From Pegea sp. RAD2-039 (taxonomy: Eukaryota; Chordata; Thaliacea; Salpida; Salpidae): a DNA stretch of 64,000 bases. This document shows, piece after piece, positions 58,386 through 64,000 of this stretch. The stretch spans positions 1 to 64,000 of the forward strand of contig JAQGEQ010000162.1 in NCBI GenBank assembly GCA_034620365.1. Reading direction: 5' to 3'. The position numbers were made by a program, and so were the translations under genes. The notes beneath the pieces were generated by a model, which was given only the letters and a program-made list of their open reading frames with translations, did not search any database and had not been told where the DNA came from. How positions within the stretch are numbered: the stretch's first letter is position 1; every line of letters begins with the position of its first letter.

Positions 58386-59430
58386 ATAAATAAAGGCAGT
58401 CACTGAAGTCAACCTTTCGCTATTAAATGTTCAGAAAATACAAAAGATAAGAGATGATGTTGACCGATGCTATAAGAGAATTATCATTTTCTTCTTTCAG
58501 GCAATATGGCAAAAAGTATCTTAAAATATGAAAACTTCAACCTAATTGGTGAAACTTTGAAAATTACCTGATAACTACCATATTGTCTGGCGAGGTTTCC
58601 TTGTTAAAAGCTGTATAGGTTTCAATATTCTTGATTTAACTGGAAATTTTTAAATCTGTAAATTTAGTTCACATTCATTTGATTTTTTTTACTTTTCTAT
58701 GAGATTATTTTGTTATTATTTTATTATTGTTTGTTATTGTATGAGACATATTAATTAAAAAGGCAATGAAAATCCTTTTTTATTTGTATTACAAATGAAT
58801 TGTTTATTCCAAATAATAATAATAATTAATAATTTGTTTATGTCAAATTGCAGGTATTGGCTTCCATCTTACACGTCATAGTATTAGTTTCTTATAACAT
58901 GTGATAGTTGTTGGCTTTGAAAATTGAACATCAAAAAGTTGAATGCTGAGTTAGAAGTTTCTTCATCTCGTGGTTCCAGAAATCTTGTCTGTCATCCAAC
59001 AATTTCAGGAATTTCATTTTTCATATCTCTTGATGTAGAATGTTTTATCCCAAATAATAAATTATTTACTTCTAAAATGTCAAATATTAAACAAGATATG
59101 GAAAAGTTAACAAGCCTCAAGGTGAAGGGCTTTAACAGTACATAAAAAACAACCCTTTTAGAAGACAAAAAATTCCGAGTTTAAAGCCGGAGTTGGAACC
59201 TTGTAGGCAGTTTGCAAATCCTAAGTGTCAATCAGTGTCATTCCTGAGATGCCACCTGAGAGGTTTAGTTGTTAGATCTTCTTTACCGCTGTTCAGCTAG
59301 TTGGCGTGGAGAATGGAATCCTGATGCATCGGCAACAAATCGTTCTCTATAATTTCTACCCTGACTTTGTGTTTTACAGAAGCCAAAAGTTAAATTAAAA
59401 AATTGGATGAAAAAAAAGACTAAACTTGTA
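58386..59430. other. Copy-3 version of the block at 39,514-40,560
   Basis: The open frame at 58,924-59,145 differs from copy 2 by one residue. The following spacer has lost the TTCTTCTTTAG acceptor-like run (AACAACCCTTTTAG). This weakens the idea that the GC-richer part is a spliced exon. Confidence 0.3.
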
Positions 59431-59515
59431 ATTTTTTTAAAGTCTGAAATTACAAAGGTGAAAATTATTTACAAAATTTAATAGAAATGTTATAATCAAT
59501 TTGAAAATAGAAAAA

Positions 59516-59790
59516 GAAATGGGTCCAATCTTATTGGTTAGGCTGTGACACTTGTTTAGATGTACTGATGAGGATATAGAATACAAGAGACCCCTGTCGA
59601 AGCATCACAATGCAGAGAACTAACTGAGGATATTTGAGGATTTAGCAAGCTAGATAAAGCTATAGAGAATTATCATAAAGCTGCAAGAATACTCGACAAC
59701 CATACAGTGCACACAGCTTCTAACCTCATACCGTCCACCATCTCAAGCCTTCTAGTGGCTGGATTTCAAGCACACGCCACAACGCCGGGC
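59516..59790 (-). repeat. 7SL/SRP-RNA Alu-domain-like element S5
   Basis: Segment-copy counterpart of S2, with the same ends, the same helix-5 pairing, TGAAAT in the loop and TTTTT after the 3' end. Confidence 0.7.
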
Positions 59791-59929
59791 AAAAGGAAAT
59801 TTTGAATATTTTTTTAAACTTAGAAATACTAAACAGTGATATCACTTTCACAAAGAAAATAAAAATTTCTGAAAGAAAAATCCCAGTCACGTGCTCTTAA
59901 AAAACCATCAGCTATTAAATCTGTATAAA

Positions 59930-60570
59930 CTCGCCTTCGTATAGGTTTATCCAGGTTGATAATATGATTAGCTATTTTTATTTTTGTTTTTTCAAGGGTT
60001 TCATTACTTACACAGTTGAATGATTCTTACCAGTATAGTGCCTCTAATGGCTACTACTATTTGGGTTGCCTTATTTATATGGGTGAAATTTAAGCTGTAT
60101 GCTCGTGGTGGTTTAGAGTTAGTTTTTTCAGTAGCTAAGTATTTACATCATTATTATAAAGGTATCCTATTTGATCAGCTAATGTTGTGTTCATAGTTGC
60201 AAGCTTTTTATCAGTGGCAAAGTAGGCTAATGATTTCTATAGCGCCTCTACCGGTCACTAATGGTTAGGTTGTCACGCTTCGTTCCTTACAAATGTTTTC
60301 TGAGTCACGTGCTTATAAAATGTTTATAAAAACGGTTTCGCATGAGTAGAAAGAACGTGTGGTTGATAGTAAAAAGGAATTTGAAAAGTTTTTTTGCAAT
60401 TATAGCAGCGCTGTTAGGCTGATGAAACAGAAGGTCTCCATGACATTAACAATTAAGTAACTTTTAATTCAAAAGTCTGAAGAAGATTTTTTCCGTCTAC
60501 AATATACTAGAAGTAGAGAAAGATTCATTTCATCACTATGGAGGGAGCTATGAGGGTGCTACTGATTGTT
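59930..60570. repeat. Dispersed repeat 'E' with two CTCF-like cores (copy 3)
   Basis: Counterpart of 41,060-41,690. Confidence 0.5.
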
Positions 60571-60789
60571 GTTTTATGTTTTTAAAAGATAACTTCTTGT
60601 TTTTGGATTTACAAATACCAAGTTTGAAAAAAGCAAAATAGCAAATCTTGTTCCATTTGTAATGTTTGATTTGTAGGATTTAAAATTATTAGTATTAATA
60701 AGACTATTAATATTAGTATAATTATTTGTGTGATAATTGTACTTCAATAAAAACTGAAAAAAGTTAAGAGTAGACTTAAAGTAGAAAAC

Positions 60790-60860
60790 GAAATGGGTCT
60801 AATCCTATTGGTTAGGCTGTGACACTTGTTAGATGTAGTGATAGGGCCACAATACCAGGC
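60790..60860 (-). repeat. 7SL-like element S6, internally deleted
   Basis: Counterpart of S3 (71 nt) in segment copy 3. Confidence 0.5.
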
Positions 60861-61153
60861 GACAGTAATTTATCAAAATAATTTTTGAATCAATGTATTC
60901 ATATATATTAATTATAAACAACTGTTTCAATTAATAAGCAACTAAAGAAATGAAAGAACATTTTAAGAAACATTTTATTAATTTCAAGCATTTTAAAGTT
61001 TTTTTTCTAATAAATTATGTAAACAAAAGGAATTGTCAACTTCAATGTAAACTTCATCAACAGATACTGTTGATATCTTCATTGATTAAATGGCTGCACA
61101 TCAAAGTTCTTCAATTTGATAAATTCATTTCTTACGAACACTAGGGTAACAAG

Positions 61154-61505
61154 TCCAGTACGAGAGAACCTGCTCTGTACCATTCAAAATCAAAAATAGA
61201 GTAAAATAGGTGTGTTTACTCAACACAACACTCTTCGGGATTTTCTTTTTAATGTTACAACGATAAGGCTTTTATACGTGTGTCAAAGGAGTTTATCTTC
61301 ATTTAAGATCTGATAGAAATCTTTTTAATGCATCACGTCTAAAGGCAAAGAGCAAAGTAAAATATCTTCATTTACGACCTACTTTTTGCTGATGATGAAA
61401 CAATTGTTGCATAATAAGCTAAAACCTACAGATGCTGATAGACTAATTCTCAGCAGCCTGCAACAACTTCGGAATCAAAATCAATTTAAATATTTTTCTT
61501 GACGT
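61154..61505 (+). pseudogene. Dead LINE reverse-transcriptase fragment (copy 3)
   Basis: Counterpart of 42,278-42,625 with the same stops and frameshifts. The LFGIF, RLKAKSKV and FADDETIV pieces are still readable. Confidence 0.7.
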
Positions 61506-61980
61506 CTATCTATTTTGTAGAAATTATTTAAGAGATTTAATCTTATCTTTTATTGTTAATTAATATTTTAATTATTTTATAAATCTGTTGTGGCACCCAC
61601 AAACGCTAAACTTTAAATGGTTAATAAATACCATGAAGATACTGATCCTTCATTGGAGTTCCACATCAATCCCCAATTTAATTTTTAGAACCGATCGATG
61701 TGACGGTTCATGATTATATAAAATTAGAAACTCACTTAAAAGTACAATAAGTGTAAAGCTGATTGTCTTTTAAAAAAGCTTGCTAAATATTCTACGTATT
61801 TCTGCCGCTGTTTTACAGTTGTAAGGGCAATTACGAATATATATATGTTATATTATATTATTATATATTATATGTTATAAACGAATTTTATAAAAATTTA
61901 CGTAAAATTGTAGCTGTTTGTGAAATATTTTATCAATTCATGAAATTATTTACTCATTATGTAATTCTTTTGCAATTTAC

Positions 61981-62483
61981 CTTTTTTGAAGAAGTGAAAA
62001 TAAAGATGACTCCCTGATGGGTTCATTGTCAGTGACGGCATCATTATTTTCAATATCATGGTTACTAGTCACCGAAAAATTGTTTTGTTGACTCTAAACA
62101 ATCAAAATACAATGATGACGTCACAACCGACGTCAACGGCGTCATCTTCTTATATTTGTTTAGAAAAAGTTCTTCGCTCAGTTTACTCTTGATCTTTAAA
62201 TTTCTTAACTGTGATTGATAACTTTACAACCACACAAGTTCACCAGTGACGTCATCGATTCAATTCGATGTAATACTGTTTCAATTGGGAAAGCTTTGAC
62301 ACATATTCAGCATATTTACTTTGGTCACGTGATGGATAACGTTCTTGACGCGTAAATGGTAGTGGAGTTGATGACGTCGATGATAATGATTGTTGTTAGT
62401 GCGTTTCACTTCATTGGGAGTGTAGGGAATGGTCTTCCTGTCAAATTGATACTCAATTGATGCTAATGATGACGTCACAAACA
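61981..62483 (-). CDS. Two exons of an unrecognised minus-strand gene (copy 3)
   Basis: Exons about 62,483-62,320 and 62,093-61,981 match those at 43,096-43,577. Both splice junctions (AAA/GTAAAT and TTTAG/AG, then AG/GTAAAT) and the joined frame are kept. No indel occurs in either exon. Confidence 0.4.
62116..62477. promoter_or_regulatory. Cluster of CRE palindromes (copy 3)
   Basis: TGACGTCA lies at 62,116-62,123, 62,247-62,254 and 62,470-62,477, all perfect and spaced as in copy 2. Confidence 0.45.
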
Positions 62484-62660
62484 CTTGTCAATAGAATAGT
62501 AGAGATTTTTGAGGTAATAATTGATTGAGAGTAACAGCAAGAGAACAAGCAAGTGATCTGTCAATAATTCAATCGTGTCATCATCTACTCAGTGAAATTT
62601 ACAAATTAATTCTGTTTTTTTTTAAACTATTTTAATTAATTATCTAAAAATTTGGAAAAA

Positions 62661-62919
62661 GAAATGGGTCCAATACTACCGGTTAGGCTGTGACACTTAT
62701 TTAGAGAAATGATCGGATGACTTTTATTAATATTCTGGTCAAAGTACTACAATAGAGAAAATTGCCTAAAGAAATCAGGTAGAACATTGAACCAATTAGA
62801 ATCAGAAAGAAGTTCGAACATCTGATCATAACACAGTGTACACAGCTCCTAACCTCATACCGTCCACCATCTCAAGCCTCCTAGTAGCTGGATTACAAGC
62901 GCACGCCACAACGCCCGGC
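62661..62919 (-). repeat. 7SL/SRP-RNA Alu-domain-like element S7
   Basis: Counterpart of S4 with the same GCCGGGCG head, TGTAAT loop, pairing arms and TTTTT after the 3' end. Confidence 0.75.
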
Positions 62920-63242
62920 GAAAATACGTTTTCGAAATAATATTTATACCTTTTTTCTTACAATAATATTTCTCCTTAAACATCAATTTCCTAATTTCAT
63001 TGCTTATTTAATAATTACATAAATAAAAACTTGTTTTGTTCTTACTTATTTAATACAAAGAAAACTCTTAACTAAATTGCTGTTTTAGGTTATTGCACAA
63101 TTAGTACTTGGAAGCAGCTGTCATCAGACATTGTCATCTTAAGATCACTCGCGTTGTTTAAGTAAAAGTTGAACTCATCTAATATTGCCAACATTACCAT
63201 TTATAAATTGTGATTTGTTTTCTTTTTGATAAAATTAACTTT

Positions 63243-63335
63243 ATAGGTATTATTTGTGAAAATGTATGTTAACGAGAGCTACTCTCTTCAGGCATTGTGC
63301 CTCGCGTTTATTGTAATAAATAAATAAATAAATAG
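63243..63335 (-). repeat. Two-hairpin interspersed element (segment copy 3, right end)
   Basis: Counterpart of 44,360-44,451. Both hairpins are intact. Confidence 0.6.
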
Positions 63336-64000
63336 ACAAATGAATAATAGAAATCTAGCAATTTTCGCTAAAGACTAAAAATAATTTTAGTTTAGTTTAA
63401 TTTTAAAAACATTACCAGAAAACGATGGAATTATTTTTGTGAAATTTATAATATTTTAAATTTATTTTAGTAATTTTGAATTTAAGTTGAACATGAAACG
63501 TCAAAGAGAAAGCAAAACTTGTTTCTATATTATTATTTAGTTTGCAATTTTTAAATGTGATTAAGTTACATGCATTTAGTATAGTCAATTTTAAATATAT
63601 CAGTTGACCAACTAGAATTTTTGATCACAAAATACAGTTAAAATGATAAAGTTGAATTCCTCTATTTAATCAAAGCTGATATTTTGGTTTACATTTTTTG
63701 ATCACTTAATTCTATATTGGCTTCACTTTCAAAGCCATTAGTAGTCATCTAACATTCTTAACGTATTATTGTAGTACCTGTTTTACTTATTAACTTTTAC
63801 TGTATTGCTAAAGCAAATTGTACACATTTCACAATCAAGCTTTTTCTGGCTTATACTTTTAACTTTTAAAATTAAGTTTTGTTGATTGTATTTATGAGCT
63901 AAAGATACAAATTAAACTGAATTGAAATATAACTACAGAACTCATTAACCGTAGTTTTTTTATTGAATTTAGATTTATTAAAAACTCACAAAAGATTAAA

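Larger units (their letters stand above)
46172..64000. repeat. Large duplicated segment, copy 3 (runs off the window)
   Basis: This is a direct tandem copy of 27,556-44,570. After 63,460 it does not follow copy 2 but continues as at 19,290 onward, so its right end resembles the neighbourhood downstream of copy 1. Confidence 0.9.

Overview
The window is AT-rich nuclear DNA from a eukaryote, almost certainly an invertebrate animal. Coding stretches are broken by short introns (about 45-270 nt) with clear GT-AG borders. The recognisable proteins are animal-type: a three-finger C2H2 protein, an Elongin-B-like ubiquitin-fold protein, a Polycomb-type RING finger relic and a possible RAD9-like exon. 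The promoters carry NRF-1, E-box and CRE sites. I cannot place the species. There are no bacterial operons, rRNA, tRNA or CRISPR arrays, and most listed ORF-like stretches with non-ATG starts are noise.

Layout: (i) 1-5,950 holds two direct copies of a repeat offset by 4,568 bp, with a small intact two-exon minus-strand gene (3,363-3,752) and a zinc-finger pseudogene (3,910-4,583) between them. (ii) 5,953-15,423 is a partial copy of a large segmental duplication. It holds the tail of the zinc-finger gene, a promoter, a five-exon acidic-protein gene and an Elongin-B-like gene. (iii) 15,424-27,555 is a mosaic: a 7SL-like element, a paralogue of the small two-exon gene (17,327-17,716), decayed copies of a minus-strand gene family, and a minus-strand exon that may be RAD9-like. 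(iv) 27,556-46,171 is the second copy of the duplicated segment. (v) 46,172-64,000 is the third copy, running off the window. Copies two and three are nearly identical by eye and offset by about 18.62 kb at the left, growing to 18.91 kb at the right through small indels.

Each full duplicated segment carries, left to right: an AT-rich inverted repeat, the C2H2 gene (+), an NRF-1/E-box/CRE promoter, the acidic-protein gene (+), the Elongin-B-like gene (+), a GC-richer block of unknown origin, two full-length and one internally deleted 7SL/Alu-domain-like elements, a dead LINE reverse-transcriptase fragment, and a minus-strand gene fragment lying in a cluster of CRE palindromes. The second copy alone also has a broken Polycomb-type RING gene at its right end. 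The three plus-strand genes do not form a known pathway. They are duplicated together because they lie on one segment, and the copies are already diverging: the Elongin-B-like gene is intact in copies one and three but has a nonsense codon and an upstream deletion in copy two.

The most notable signal is a family of elements whose ends read as the Alu domain of 7SL (SRP) RNA and fold into an SRP-like helix 5, but whose middle lacks the SRP54-binding helix 8. Such 7SL-derived elements are, to my knowledge, described only in a few vertebrate lineages. Reading frames given here were spliced by hand and no database search was possible.
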